Below are positions 45,510 to 59,154 of a stretch of DNA of 64,000 nt, piece by piece (the first letter of the stretch is position 1; every line of letters begins with the position of its first letter). The notes under the pieces are model-generated. The model saw nothing but the letters and a program-made list of their open reading frames with translations, did not search any database and was not told the DNA's origin. Both the position numbers and the translations under genes were made by a program. The stretch is from Sorghum bicolor. Lineage: Eukaryota; Streptophyta; Magnoliopsida; Poales; Poaceae. The stretch covers positions 65,215,802-65,279,801 of the forward strand of contig NC_012871.2 of assembly GCF_000003195.3 (NCBI RefSeq), in the 5' to 3' direction.

Positions 45510-47149
45510 ATATCTTTTTGGAAAAAAAAATAAATGTCTAGGAAAAAGTAGCAAAAATATATTTATGCAAGCAAGTTTAACCAGAGAAATCTACTGGAAA
45601 AATTCAAATATGGCCAAATGAACTGATGGAAAATTGGCATAGCATTTGAATTGACACATGTCCTATTTTAAGGGTGCATTTGGTTTAGGAGCGGAACAGG
45701 GATCCACTTTGTCCCGATGTATGGTTGGGAGATAAATAAATGAACCATCCCCAAAAAGAAACTATTCTTCGAATATATCGTCCCTTAATGTCTCTCAAAA
45801 TTTGAGGTACATGCCATCCCTTTCTGATGGTGTTGAATTTAGCTAGGAATGAGTAACTCGTCGCTAGCTCAGAGCCCTTAATGTGAGCACGTTAGTGGTC
45901 ACATCTTCGTGTTCTCTGGCGTCCAAGAGAGTGCGGCGAAAACAGTGGGCACATTATCTAGCATTACAAGCTATCTGGCTACTTCGACAACAATCGTTGT
46001 GGGCGCCCTTACAAGGAAGGTCGATTGTGTTGTGGCGGTAGGTAGGGATCAACGTAGCATTACATAAAGGCTACAAAGGCAGTTTGCTTTGTAGGCGCCA
46101 AATCTCCTCAAATATTGAATTTTGAGACCTAGAGTGAAGATGGATGCTTGCCCCTTGGCAGCAGGACTATAATGGGATAGCCCCTAAATAATTTAAACAA
46201 ATTGCCTTGAAAAACTAAGTCAGAACAATATAACTGAAATTTAGATGTAACTAACATCCGGACCACCGGACCACATCTCAAGGTCCAACTTGCATACCTA
46301 TATGCTAGGGATGAAAATGAGATGGATATTTCTTAATATCCGTTCATCCTAAGAGGATCAAAACCCTGTATGTAGAGTCCATATCTTAATCCAGCCATTT
46401 AATATTGTATTATATAAAAATCCGAATACCTAAAATCAAAATCTTGATATGTATATGAGATAGATATCGATATCTTACATTGATTCGTATGCAGTTTTGA
46501 GATCCAAGAAATTAGGACAAACTTGAATCCTTTATATTTGAGCAATGAGAAAGTATCTTAAAAGTAAGTGAACACTTCACGTACATCCTTGTTCCTAGAA
46601 TAAATAATAGAGCGTTTGGACGGTTTGGTTTGAGGAACTACCTCATTTTAGATATGATGATAGTGTATCATGGGTTAAACTTTCTAAACTCAGTTAAACT
46701 TGAAAGTTTAAAATGTTTAACCATCCCAGACCTAGACCTTTACTGGAGCGTGTTTGCGTGTAGGAATTTCAATTTTCGGTTGCACACTCCAATTTAGGAA
46801 ACAAATTATTTTGGTTGCCAAAAATGAAAAAAAAAGTAGAGATATTTTCTTCCTCGACTCGGGTGCCCTTGCCCTCGCCGTCACCCACCGTCCCGTCGCG
46901 GGCACTAGGGCAAATCCTAGTGCCCGCGGCGACCGCCCTCTTCGCCTCTCCCCACCACCGCCATCTTCCCCACCTCCGATGAGCCTCCTCGCCTTGACCT
47001 AGCTCGACCACCCCCAACTCCTCTAAGCCACCAAGCGGCTATTCCTACCGCTTGGACTACCTGCCTCCACCCGGCCGACCATTCTATAACCCATCAAAGT
47101 TGGGGAACATAAGAAAGAGCTCGTTCGAACTCTATAAAGCAGATCTATA

Positions 47150-47151
<2 letters not shown>
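45510..47151. other. Intergenic spacer without a supported gene
   Basis: AT-rich to about 46850, then GC-rich. The 46600-46760 stretch has weak inverted symmetry (GAGCGTTTGGACGG near the left, TGGAGCGTGTTTGCG near the right). No gene is recognised. Confidence 0.5.

Positions 47152-47207
<56 letters not shown>
47152..47207. repeat. GA microsatellite
   Basis: An almost uninterrupted (GA)n run of about 56 bp, directly upstream of the 186-bp direct repeat. Shorter GA runs follow each repeat unit (near 47388 and 47573). Confidence 0.95.
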
Positions 47208-47210
<3 letters not shown>

Positions 47211-47214
47211 AAGA

Positions 47215-47584
47215 GAGGCTTACCTATCGACAGATCTAGTTGTTCCACCATCGCCGTCGCCATATCCACCATGGCTGTGCGCGTGGAAGGTGGTGGGGCA
47301 CGAGCGAGGGGAGGCGATGGGGGCGTGGGCACGAGGAGGAGGGCGCTGGGAGGTGCTCGCTAGACGCTGGTGAGTATGTTGCCGAAGAGAGAGAGAGAGA
47401 GAGGCTTACCTGTCGACAGATCTAGTGGTTCCGCCACCGCCGCCGCCATATCCATCATGGCTGCGCGCGTGGAAGGTGGTGGGGCGCGAGCGAGGGGAGG
47501 CGATGGGGGCGTGGGCACGAGGAGGAGGGCGCTGGGAGGTGCTCGCTAGACGCCGGTGAGTATGTCGCCGGAGAGAGAGAGAGA
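47215..47584. repeat. Tandem direct repeat, 186-bp unit, two copies
   Basis: The unit starts GAGGCTTACCT at 47215 and again at 47401. It includes GTCGACAGATCTAGT-type sequence and a long conserved stretch 'gaggcgatgggggcgtgggc', and ends in a GA run. The copies differ at only a few positions. Neither copy encodes a recognised protein. Confidence 0.9.
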
Positions 47585-47959
47585 GACGATGGAGGAGAAA
47601 AAGGGAGCTACCACATGGGGAGGTGGTGGCGCGAGCGCAGATGGCCCACGCTGGGAGGAGGTCGCTGGAGTTGGAGCTCCGTGACCGCTGAGAGAAGCTC
47701 GTCAAAGATTTGTGTTTGTGTGAGAGAGAGATGTGGGGAGGAAGAGGTGGGAGACGAGCACAACTAGGCGTGTGTGGGCGTGAGTGAGTGAGAGAGAGGG
47801 CCACAATGGCGATAGGTGTGGGTGAATAAGTGGGATCCAACGATGGGTACGTGAGCACGATTGATCGGACGGTGGGTGATATGTGTATGCCGCACCTCTA
47901 GGGTCTAGGCAACCCTAATAAATTATTTTCGTTATTTTCTTCACAGGGAGCACGGCGTA

Positions 47960-48200
47960 CTCCCTCCGTTCGGGAAAGAATCAATTCCTAGAATCCGTAT
48001 CAGTCAAAAGTTTGACTAACTTTATAGGAAAGAGTAACAACATATATGACATAAAATACGTATCATGTGAAAATATATTTTATGATGAATATGATGATAC
48101 TAATTTTATACTATAAATTTTAGTATTTTTTAGATATTTAGTCAAAGTTTAAAGAATTTAATTTTTATAATAATTCTAGAAATTAATTTTTTAGAGAGAG
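47960..48200. mobile_element. Stowaway-like MITE
   Basis: 241 bp, CTCCCTCCGTTCGGGAAAG start, inverted end AATTTTTTAGAGAGAG, flanked by TA on both sides. It lies about 375 bp upstream of the HMG-CoA synthase ATG. Confidence 0.75.
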
Positions 48201-48575
48201 TAGATTAATGTAGTTGCCTAAAAAAACTGGTAAAAAGAACAGGCGCCTCGAGCCGTTTGTCGTGTCTGTGTCTCTGAGCCTGTCACGTGCCGTGCCGGAA
48301 TCTCGCAGCCATCGATCGATCCAGCAGATGTGACAGCCGCCGCGCCGAGCTGACGCAGCTGAAATTCCTACGAACATATAGATCCCGCATCGTCGACCCA
48401 TCCGATTCCGTCGTCCTCCTCCCGACGGTACGCCAAGTCCAACGCAGGCGTAGCTCCCGGCCACAGCAGAGCCCACGCCTTGACGCGCTCCGTGTGAGAC
48501 TGTGAGTGGAGCGTCCGGACGCCGGCCGGCGGCCAGAGAGGAAGCGGATCGAGGAGGCTCGGCTGACTGGAGGAG

Positions 48576-51500
48576 ATGGACCGCAAGGATGTCGGGATCC
48601 TCGCCATGGACATCTACTTCCCGCCCTCCTGCGTGCAGCAGGTAAAATTCTTCCCCCCCACTCCGAACTGTGCGCGTTACTGCTTCTGTTCTGCTCTTAC
48701 GAGCGCCTCCGTTGCGGGGGTGACTCTGATGCTTCCGATCCGCGTCTCCGACGGAAGTATTTGGCTAGATGGGTCTCATGGGTAGATTTTCGTGACTGCC
48801 GTAGTGCCGTGCAGTTTAATGCCACTGAAGATCAAATCAATAGTTAGATATGTGGTTTTAAAGATTATATCCAAAATTTTGAAACTCCAGTAAATTTGGA
48901 GAGTTTGACCCCCAAAGATCCGTGTAAACACGGGGAAGTGAGCATTTCAAGTAAAACGCGAGAAGATCCGGCTAGCTGGTGTTTATTTAGTGAGCGAGAA
49001 TTGGGCTCGTTGTTTTTCATTCAAAAATCGCATAGCTGATGACTTTTATGTAGGAAGCACTTGAGGCCCATGATGGGGCGAGCAAAGGGAAGTACACCAT
49101 TGGGCTCGGGCAAGATTGCATGGCCTTTTGCAGCGAGGTGGAAGATGTCATCTCAATGAGGTATGTTCTTTTTTTAATAGCCTATAGGTTAAGCAAGACT
49201 GTTAGTCTGTTGCATGTTTATATTCACACAGATCCCTCTCCCCATCTAGTTCAGAAAAGGGGAAAAGAAAACTTCCCAATGCATGCATTGTGTTGTGCGG
49301 GAGGTGCATATAGTTGGTATTCTAAGGGAGTATGCAGTTGCTATTTTGGATTCTAAGGGGGTTTACATTCTGATTTGAATTCTAATGGAAAAGCTAATTG
49401 CTTGCAGTTTGACGGTTGTCAATTCCCTGCTGAAAAAGTACAAGATTGATCCCAAGTTAATCGGTCGCTTGGAGGTCGGAAGTGAAACAGTTATAGACAA
49501 AAGTAAATCCATCAAAACTTGGCTGATGCAGATTTTTGAGGTTTGTTCATCTAATCTAACTATTTAAAATTTCCCAAGTAGCATCAATACACATGTACAA
49601 ATACAGTATTTTCATGCCGACTACACCTTTTTAGTAAAAATCTTCATTTGCTTTTACTCATTTAGTTTTCCCAAAAAGTTAATTTTTGTTAGCATCTGTT
49701 CACAAAACGCAGGAAAGTGGTAATACTGACATTGAAGGCGTTGACTCCAGCAATGCATGTTATGGTGGGACAGCAGCCCTACTGAATTGTGTGAATTGGG
49801 TCGAAAGTAACTCCTGGGATGGCCGTTATGGTCTTGTCGTTTGCACGGATAGCGCGGTTTGTCATCCAGCCTTCCCTTTAAGCATCAGTTTTGTAATTGG
49901 TTTCTCCTTTTAGAGCGCACAATCACTTTCTGCCATCTCTATTGTGATGTTCAGGTTTATGCGGAAGGGCCAGCTCGTCCAACAGGAGGTGCTGCTGCTA
50001 TAGCAATGCTCATTGGTCCTAATGCTCCAATTTCCTTCGAGAGCAAATATAGAGCTTCTCACATGGCTCATGTTTACGATTTCTACAAGCCTGATCTTGC
50101 AAGTGAATATCCGGTTAGTTTTCGATTCATAAAACAATTTATACTATTTTATATGCATTGCCCTAAACTTCAGAGTCCAGACCCTAGTGAATGTTTCTGA
50201 TTATCCACCTTAGAGTTCAACATTGTTTATAACAGCACATTCATTCCAGGTTGTTGATGGTAAATTATCCCAAACATGCTACCTGATGGCTCTAGACTCA
50301 TGCTACAGACAGTTCTGCAACAAGTGAGCTGCTGCAGCTTTTCCCCTTTTCCTTTTAATAAATTAAATTAGATTTGCTTAAGATTTCTCCCTTGTCCCAC
50401 TGCAATTTCTGAAACTAGGTATGAGAAGATCGCGGGTAAACAATTCTCAATTTCTGATGCAGAATATTTTGTGTTCCATTCTCCATACAACAAGGTAAGA
50501 TACATATAACCAAGGGCTTTAAATGAATATCAATAACTGCTCTGAAAATTTTCCCCTTTTTTGTTGTTTCTAGTTTCCTTAATTCTCTTCTTCTGTTATT
50601 ACAGCTCGTGCAGAAGAGTTTCGCTCGACTTTACTACAATGACTTCATGCGCAACTGCAGGTTTGTACTCTTTTATTGAGCTTCCTCCTTTTCTGAGAAA
50701 AGTTAAGTTTTTCACGATTTGTTTTAGGCCAAACAGTATATAGCAATCAGTTCTGGAGAATCTTACAATGTCAGATGGAGGGTACTCTTTTGTAATCCAC
50801 ATCAAGTCCAAGCTGATCTTTTAACTGAACTTCTATACTTTTGCCAGCTCTGTTGATGATGACGCTAAAGAGAAGCTCCAGTCTTTTTCAAATTTGACTG
50901 GTGAAGAGAGCTACCAGAGTCGCGACTTGGAAAAGGTATTTTATCATTTTGTGAGGAAATTCTATCATGTAGGAAATTTGTGGTCCGATGAAGTCTGATG
51001 AATTTTTTTCTGCCAACTTTGCAGGCCTCACAACAAGTTGCAAAGCACCTCTATGACATCAAAGTTCAGCCATCGACTCTGCTTCCGAAACAAATTGGTA
51101 ACATGTATACTGCATCCCTTTATGCTGCATTGGCATCTGTGCTATATAACAAGCATGATAGTCTGGTGAGCCCTGAACTTTAAAGTATTTTTTTGGGTCG
51201 TTCTGTAACCATCGTTCTTGGATGCTGATAATTAGCTGTGTATTTCCTTACAGAATGGACACAGAATTGTGATGTTCTCTTACGGCAGTGGCTTGACATC
51301 CACTATGTTTTCATTGAGGCTGAACAATGGTCAGCATCCATTCAGTCTATCAAACATTGCTTCAGTTCTTGATGTCACCGAGAAGCTTCAGTCAAGACAT
51401 GAGGTAAGCCCTTCCCATTCATGCTTATTATCCACTGTTTCTAATTGACCCATGCCCTTCAGTATCTTTCCTTGCACGGCGCTTGACATGTTATCTCCTA

Positions 51501-51733
51501 CCTCTTGCAACCAGACCTTGCCTGAAAAATTCGTTGAGACACTGAAGCTGATGGAACACAGATACGGCGCAAAGGACTTCGAGACGAGCAGAGACACCAG
51601 CCTGCTGCAGCCAGGCACATTCTACCTCACCAAGGTCGACTCCATGTACAGGAGGTTCTATTCCCAGAAGCTGGCCGAGGAAACAGGCGGCGGCAAAACC
51701 AAGTGCTGCAACGGCTTCGCAAATGGCCACTAG
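48576..51733 (+). CDS. HMGS: Hydroxymethylglutaryl-CoA synthase
   Basis: Condenses acetyl-CoA with acetoacetyl-CoA to HMG-CoA, the second step of the cytosolic mevalonate pathway to sterols and sesquiterpenes. Exons: 48576-48641, 49054-49160, 49408-49540, 49713-49856, 49955-50113, 50250-50323, 50419-50494, 50605-50660, 50848-50935, 51025-51165, 51254-51403, 51515-51733. All splice sites are GT-AG with consistent phases, giving 470 aa, the usual plant length. Active-site residues: Glu84 (EVGSET), Cys118 (SSNACYGG, the acyl-enzyme nucleophile) and His248 (VFHSPYNK). The start [17 protein letters not shown] matches the family N-terminus, so no targeting extension is present. C-terminal residues include a KCCNGF stretch. 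No anomalies seen. Confidence 0.97.
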
Positions 51734-53285
51734 TGGTGTTCATGCCGTGAATTGCTAGGTCGCCCTGCACTGTTGTTCATCATTCTCCGTATTTTGATAA
51801 TGCTCGTGGTTAGCGTTTAGTCTACGTGTTTCTGAAATAATATAATTGTTCTTTGAAGCTGTTCCCCCTAGATCAGCTAGTTTTTGTATCTTATTTATCT
51901 GACCAATGAGATTTATCAGTCTCGACATTGTTTCTCTTTGATTCTTCTTCCACTAGCAAGAGTTCTTAGAAATTAGTACCCCCTCCATTCCAAATTTCAA
52001 ACTATAATACATTTTGGCTTTTCTATATACATAGCGTTTGCTTTGTATTTAGATACTAGCAAACTTATCCGTTGCAAACTTGTTTGTGCATTGCAACAGA
52101 AGATAAAAAAAGCTATGAAATGTTACTTGTTCACTTAGTCAAAAAAAATGTTACTTCAACTTGCTACACAGCTCTAACGACCGCAACCACTTAAATGTGT
52201 ATAGGTGCTATTTTTGATTTTTTGAGTGGTTGCTGCACCGATATCTATTCAATTTTTATCCTTTCTATAAAATTTAAGAGTTGTATTTTTTATTTTATGA
52301 TGGCCATGATATCCATAATATAAGTAAATATTAGCAATATTATGACAATGTCTTATTAATTCTGTATTGAATTAATTTTTTATCTTCATTTTTTGTTGTT
52401 GTAAGGCATAAAAATATTTACTCATAAATATATCATAACATTAGTTTCTATAATATTCATGTGTTGATATAGTTAAATATCAAGTTTCATGACTTCTTTT
52501 GAGGATCCATAAAAATATGCAATATTATCTTATTAAAGTATCGTGTCAAGAATTGGTCTCTTTGTTGATGAATACGAAGCATGACCGAGACCTTTCTTGA
52601 TTTCCACATGTTAGCGCTGGTCTATCGAAACGTACAACTTGGAGATTTGCACTTGTATATGCCGGATAACTTGGAGAAACATCTAATTAGATTAGATTGG
52701 ATGACAGCAAACAGCTCAAGATTTTGATTTACTGTTTGATTAGTTAGACCATCAAATGATTCATGTTATAATAATAATTTATTAATTACTTAGTGATAGA
52801 TTTTTTTGTCGAACTTTTGAAGACCCATGATACTTTTATTATTTATTTTTTGTCTTTATAAAAAGGTAGAATTATATATCAGAAAAGAAAAAAATAACAT
52901 AAAGGGAGGCACGGGGCGCCACAATCCACGAGTGTAGGCGGCACTTGATACGGTACATACGCACTATGGATTATGGAACACCTCCGAACTCCGAATAGGA
53001 CAAAAAAAACGGAAGAAGAAAAGGAGACGGAAACGGAAAAAAAAAAGTGGACAGAACACTGTTTGGACGAAAAATTGTTTTGATGACAGAAATTGTTTTA
53101 ATCGGTCAGTAAAAGTAGAATAAGTGTTTTCTTTGATATAGATTCTTTCAGAAAATTAGGTTTGCATAATTTATTTTTGATCAGATGCACATTTGGGAAC
53201 GGGAGACGGAGACTTTTTGGAATCAAGGTATCGCGCTAGGCAAGAGCTATCAGTAGCACCTATATATACTCCTGTAGGTTTTATA
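51734..53285. other. Intergenic spacer after HMG-CoA synthase
   Basis: 3' UTR first. A truncated Stowaway-like end (CCCCCTCCATTCCAAATTTC) lies at about 51979-52060. The rest is AT-rich with no gene seen. Confidence 0.5.
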
Positions 53286-53704
<419 letters not shown>

Positions 53705-53843
53705 TACAAATGAGTAAGGATATGGTTCCCAATAAAAATGAATCTTTCCCCACACAACGTAAGGAAAAATAAAGAGTGAGGACAGAACTTAATGATTCCA
53801 ATGCAAATGAGTAAGAGGCGGAGTTTTCAATGTAAATGTATAA

Positions 53844-54086
53844 GGCCTTGTTTAGTTCCAAAAAATTTTGCAAAATAGGAATAATACCACTTTCGTTTTT
53901 ATTTGACAAATATTATCCAATTATGTACTAATTAGATTCAAAAGATTCGTCTCGTCAATTCCGACCAAATTGTGTAATTAGTTTTTATTTTCGTCTATAT
54001 TTAATATTTCATGCATGCGTCTAAAGATTTGATGTGACGGAGAATCTGAAAAATTTTGCAAAATTTTTTGGAAACTAAACAAGGCC
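53844..54086. mobile_element. Tourist-like MITE (GGCCTTGTTTAG family)
   Basis: GGCCTTGTTTAGTTCC start and GGAAACTAAACAAGGCC end, 243 bp, flanked by TAA and TTA. It abuts the next element at 54090. Confidence 0.85.
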
Positions 54087-54089
54087 TTA

Positions 54090-54554
54090 GAGCATCTCCA
54101 AGAGACTAGGTAAAATTATATTCTAAACTATAAGATTTAGCCATTGTGTAAAATAAAAAACTCATTCAAAACATAGAGTTCCACAACAGTCTTGGTATAG
54201 GATAGCTAGTGAGGATGACATGCTATATATGACAAGTGAAAGTTTAGGAATAGCAAACTTGCTATTTTAGCAAACCAGATAACACACCTGTTGGACTTTA
54301 ATTTTTGCTTTGAAAATGTAAAAGTAGCCTAGATAACATGGATAGCATATCTGTTGCTAAGGACATGATATTCAATGTAAATGTATACGGGAGAAAGAAA
54401 GTACAAAATTGGGTAGGGTGATTTGGAAATAGTATGAGATTCTAAGTGAGATTTTGAAAACGGTTGGAAGAAGTTAACAAATGTGCTCTAATTTAGCCAC
54501 TTGAAAAACTCATTAATTTACCAATGATTTGTCTGGAAACTATTAGGGGTGCTC
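54090..54554. mobile_element. GAGCATCTCC-type element
   Basis: The left end GAGCATCTCCAAGAGACTAG resembles the Tourist-like element at 27340. The right end in reverse complement is GAGCACCCCTAATAG. Flanks are TTA and TGA. About 465 bp, AT-rich, non-coding. The right boundary is less certain. Confidence 0.45.
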
Positions 54555-54609
54555 TGACCTTCTAGTCAAAATCCATTCCCCACAAGGCCACAACCAAACT
54601 GTCAAACTA

Positions 54610-54810
54610 GGTGCTGTTTGGTTGAAGCACCGTAAGTGGATCTGGATACGCAAAGGGACAAAGGGAATGAGTTCCGGCCGTATCTGAAACGGAACCGGTG
54701 TCCTTGATTTGTTGGGTTCAGCACTTCAGCAGATGGTGAGGGAGGAACTCTTACGCTCGATGGTGGGCGGGATCGGCCGTAAATATCATTGGACCGTCCA
54801 ACCAAACACC
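54610..54810. mobile_element. MITE with GGTGCTGTTTGGTT ends
   Basis: About 201 bp: GGTGCTGTTTGGTTGAAG at the left, and GGTGTTTGGTTGGACGG in reverse complement at the right. No clear target duplication. Confidence 0.55.
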
Positions 54811-54922
54811 AAATAACGGCATTGATTGACGCTGTAAACAGTTTACACCGAAAGGAGTTACCTACCGATTACCGAAACCAGAGCTTGGGTAATACCACTT
54901 CCAAACTGCAGTACGTATTTCC

Positions 54923-55034
54923 CCAAAACTCAAAAGGCAAACTTTGTTCTCCAAAACTCAAAAGGCAATCTTTGTTCTTCCAAGACTCAAAAGGGAAACT
55001 TTGTTCTTCCAAAACTCAAAAGGCAAACTTTGTA
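54923..55034. repeat. Minisatellite, four 28-29-bp units
   Basis: Units start at 54923, 54951, 54980 and 55009, each CCAA(A/G)ACTCAAAAGG(C/G)AA followed by CTTTGTTCTT-like sequence. They are nearly identical. It is non-coding and lies about 500 bp beyond the GET3 stop codon. Confidence 0.9.
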
Positions 55035-55549
55035 CCGTGTCTGGATTATCACCAACCAAAGGCCTTACAAGTGCTAAATGCTAACTAAAAATTAGCTTTA
55101 GCCCGTCCAAACAGCGGGCTAATATATGGGTTGATTTTTGGCCAAACCTTCAGGTAGCTATTATTAACCAACTAGCTAGCCAACTTTAGATAAATTAGAT
55201 TAATTTTTAACCCAACTAGTAACTAGTCGGGACTACTTCATCCAAACATGCCAATCCATCCCTTGACCAAACAGTAACAGGGGGAATGGATTCTAGAACT
55301 GATCTTCACTTCTTCAGAGTTAAGACACCCGAATAACCGGCAAAATGAATGGATCTATACAACTCGTGTGAATCAAACACTCTCTGCCGATAGCTATTAC
55401 AAATCTAAACATTTCGATGGGGAAATATGATTGTGAAATCAATAAGAGTGTAATGACACAAAAAAACTGAGCGTCTCTCTCTAACTCTGACTCTGTATTC
55501 TTCATAGCTTCTGTCAGGTTTTACACACCTTGACCTGTGAAAAAAAGGA

Positions 55550-58500
55550 TCACGCTGACTGCTTGCCTTTCCTAACCCTATCTAATTCTGCCTCAGCTTC
55601 TTGCAGTGCAGATTTTAATAAAGTTATTCTCTGTTCGAGCTCCTCGATGGTGCCCCTTTTAAGATTAGACTTGTATGGTGTAAGGAAGTGCTGGGAAAAG
55701 TTTTGTAGAGCTTGAACACCACAAACCTAGAAAATGCATATACAAGCACTTACAAACATTGTAAGCTTGAACAAGAAATGCAGTGGGATAGCGAAGACTT
55801 ACCTCTTCTGAAAGCAAAGGAAGCTTGGAAATGTTGAAGTCATCGTATAACATATGGAACTGATCAATGTATTTCTGTTGCATTTTTATCCGTGCTTTTA
55901 GCAGTTTTGACTCGACAGCTGCAAGAATGAAAAAAAAGAGTAGATTAAAACAACTGGACAACTGGAGATATTGATATCCGAAGAAAAGATCCCTAAAGTA
56001 CATTCCTTTTCTGCTCCTATCATTGACGAATAGATTATTTGGAAGATGTTTTGTGCTGCCTTTTAGAACTTTCCTTTTACTTTTTTCTAGTTTCAAAATA
56101 AAGAACCTCTAGGTTTTTCAGCCATACTACCAGAGCTCATGAGAACAATTTTCTTTACTTGAAGAATAGGTCCTAATGAAATCTTAACTGAATGTGGTGG
56201 ATTTAATTTTCCAAGAAAGCTTCACGTCAGTGAAATTGACGAAGCTGATTTTTGTACTTACCTTCCTCATCAAATATAACTTGATTAATAATAATATTGT
56301 GTGAATCAATCTCAAACTTTGCTAACTCTTGCACCAATCTCTCTGTTTCATACAATGAAAGAAATTCCGGGATACAAACACACACAAAAGTTGTCAAGTC
56401 CTGGGAAGAAAACAAAAATGGAAGTCAGAAGGGGGTACCATCAACAGTGGGTGCCTAAAAAATGAAGAGCATGCTTGGTCAGTTCATGTTCACCCAGCAG
56501 TGAACTTGTGTGTTTAATTTGGACAGGTGGAGAAGCTATCCTAGAATGCCTTAAGCAGAAATTGATCTGTACTACACAAACTGTATGTTTTGAGCATGTA
56601 GTGTGAGTCAAGTTTACAATCTAAACTTTTGGTTTTAAGCAAGAAGAGCAATCAACTCAAATCTTAAGAGCACTACTGCTTTATTTAGTTCCAAGTTTCA
56701 CTATCATGAGTTTCCCATGTGTGTTCTCACTATATCTTTTAACTAGTGACAATATTTTGAAACCAGGTACAGTATAGCACAATCTTGTTACTGGTAGATT
56801 AAGGAGCATATCTGCTTCCTATACAAGGTAGGAAGTCTTACTGGATCTTTAAATTGCCTGTTCACTTGCTCGATCACGTCCTTCATACCCTCAAGTTTCC
56901 CAAGCATTGCATCCTCGTTCAGCTCATCGCCAAGACCAAACAATCGACTGGCCTGCCAAATGCATTCATTATTATATTAGCTATACATGTATGTTCCCAT
57001 CTGTGTAGGTCCAATGAAGAATCTGCACATGCAAAAGTTTGCCATGTACATATTACCGTTTAACCTCAGTATGAGCAAAGGTATGTCATCAAGTCAATAT
57101 TTCTTTATTTTCTTTGCTTTTTTCCCCAAGGAGAACTCACAATATCATAGTATTTACGATACTGAAACATCAGAAAAAAATTCTTTGGGATAAGCTTGGC
57201 GATTCAGGCTCTGTTGAGCGCATCACAAGATATCTCATATCATTTATTTGGTTATAATTTAAAGGTGCAACCCAATTCCCTTAATTAATTGATATGAATA
57301 GCATGCTATTTAGAGAAGCAAATAACAAATCAAACACATGCCCTAGCAACTTAAAAAAAAGGTTTTCCAGTATATAAAATACCTGATTCAACAGACCGCC
57401 AAATCTATTTTTCAACTCCATCATTTTCTCAAGACCCTTCTCCAGGGTTGCTGGGAACTGAAGCAACCGCAATGTATGCCCCGTAGGAGCAGTATCAAAA
57501 ACTACAACGGAGTAATCCATTGTTTGGACTAATCTGCAGTGAGGAAAATATCATATTCAGAAAATTGCTGGAAGCCAAGAAGTACCATTTCCGGGAATAA
57601 CAATGATAGTCAAAATATAACTGCCTTAACATATTGGAGACATTGAACAGGTGGAATTAGAAAGGGTAGCAAATGAAATACAAAATGGATGGTAATGAAA
57701 GTAACTGGTCATATTGGGAAGAATGGCAAACAACTGAACAGAGGAAAACCTTTTTTTTAATGCAACAGAGCAAAACCTTACTTTAGCATTTCAGCAAAAC
57801 TCATAGCTTCGTCTACTCCTGGAATCGCATTTGTCAGTTCTGAAAGGAATCCCTCCATTCCTTCATTGGATAAATCATCATTTTCTACCTTTGGGTCAAT
57901 TTCCTGCAAATAAAGTTATGAAATGAGACTATTCAGCCAAATACCAACTCTAATAACATGAATCAATCTACCTTTTGAAAAATGAATCAAATTAATGAAA
58001 TGGCAGATTACTCTTAAAAACAGAACTCATAGGACAACAAATGAAACTTGTTTTGCTTTGTATATCATTTGTGGGAATACAAAGAAATGACTACATAGAT
58101 TTGTATCAGTATCATGCTTGACGTGGATGAAAATACAAAGAAAATGAGGCAAATGCTAAAATCTGGCGCTTAGTCGATGGTCATACATTTTTTTAATACC
58201 CAAATCTGGAACATGTTCTTGTAATAGAATGGGTATTCTGTAAGCCAACCACCTAATTTGATATTAACCTCTTCTTAGCATAAAGAAAAAAATATATATT
58301 ACTAAAGATTAGGTACTTCTTTAGTTCTTTTGTACAAGTCTGCTACCTATTCTTCAACTTCTGTATTCAACTCAAGAAATAATGTGGAAATCACCACCAC
58401 ACTATTCAAGGAGCCTAATCACCACTTGGGATGGTTCATGAAGATGCAGGCCCCATCAGTGAGCAAAAATCCTGTGACTGTGACCCACATGCCTCAAAGT

Positions 58501-59154
58501 ACAAACTATACAAGCACAAACCCAAACCAACCCGAATTGGTAACTTTGCATCTCGTATGGCCTGGCCTAGGCAAATGCCTATGACTTCATGACTTCCATA
58601 CATGGAAAACTAAGGGCGACATGCGACTTTTCTATCTGCATACTGCCTCTCTCCTCAGACAACCCTGCTGACATCCCCTCCCGAAAATTCGGTGAGGTCC
58701 GATTTAATCAGGCAATCACCATTCGCCAGCACACGCAGCCTGCCCATCCAATCCTCACAAGCACCACCGAATTGGGTGGGTCAAGTGAAGACGACCCCGC
58801 GAGAAGAGTCAATTGGAGCCGTGAATAAAACGGAGAAAAGGATGGGCGAATTTTGCTATTCTTTTCTGTGTTTATTACCATGGCGTAGAGGTTGGTGAAT
58901 CCGCGGACGAGGGTGGGGAACTTGGTGAAGCGCTGCTGGAAGGCGTCGCTGAGGTTGTGCGCGGGGTCGGTGGAGATGACTAGCACGGACTGGCGGACCC
59001 CGGCGAGGAGGACGGAGAGGATGGAGCTGCAGGTGGTCTTGCCGACGCCGCCCTTGCCGCCGACGAAGACCCACTTGAGGGAGTCCTGGTCCAGGAGGTT
59101 CCGCACCGTGGGCTCCGGCGCGTCGCCGGCGTCCACCACCGCCGCAGACGCCAT
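55550..59154 (-). CDS. GET3A: GET3/TRC40 (ASNA1) ATPase for tail-anchored protein insertion
   Basis: Cytosolic dimeric ATPase that receives tail-anchored membrane proteins and passes them to the ER receptor. Exons in transcript order: 59154-58879, 57903-57782, 57533-57383, 56952-56842, 56400-56262, 55918-55803, 55726-55550; all GT-AG, phases consistent, 363 aa. Features: deviant Walker [11 protein letters not shown] (32-41), switch [11 protein letters not shown] (61-70), switch [11 protein letters not shown] (145-153), a Met-rich hydrophobic region in the middle, [10 protein letters not shown] before 267, and a C-terminal coiled stretch rich in Glu and Leu. The zinc-binding CxxC of yeast and animal GET3 reads SKLL (270-273). 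The start at 59154 matches the family N-terminus, but the frame is open upstream with an ATG at 59316. The lack of a plastid or mitochondrial targeting peptide fits the cytosolic A-type clade; that assignment is inferred. Confidence 0.95.
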
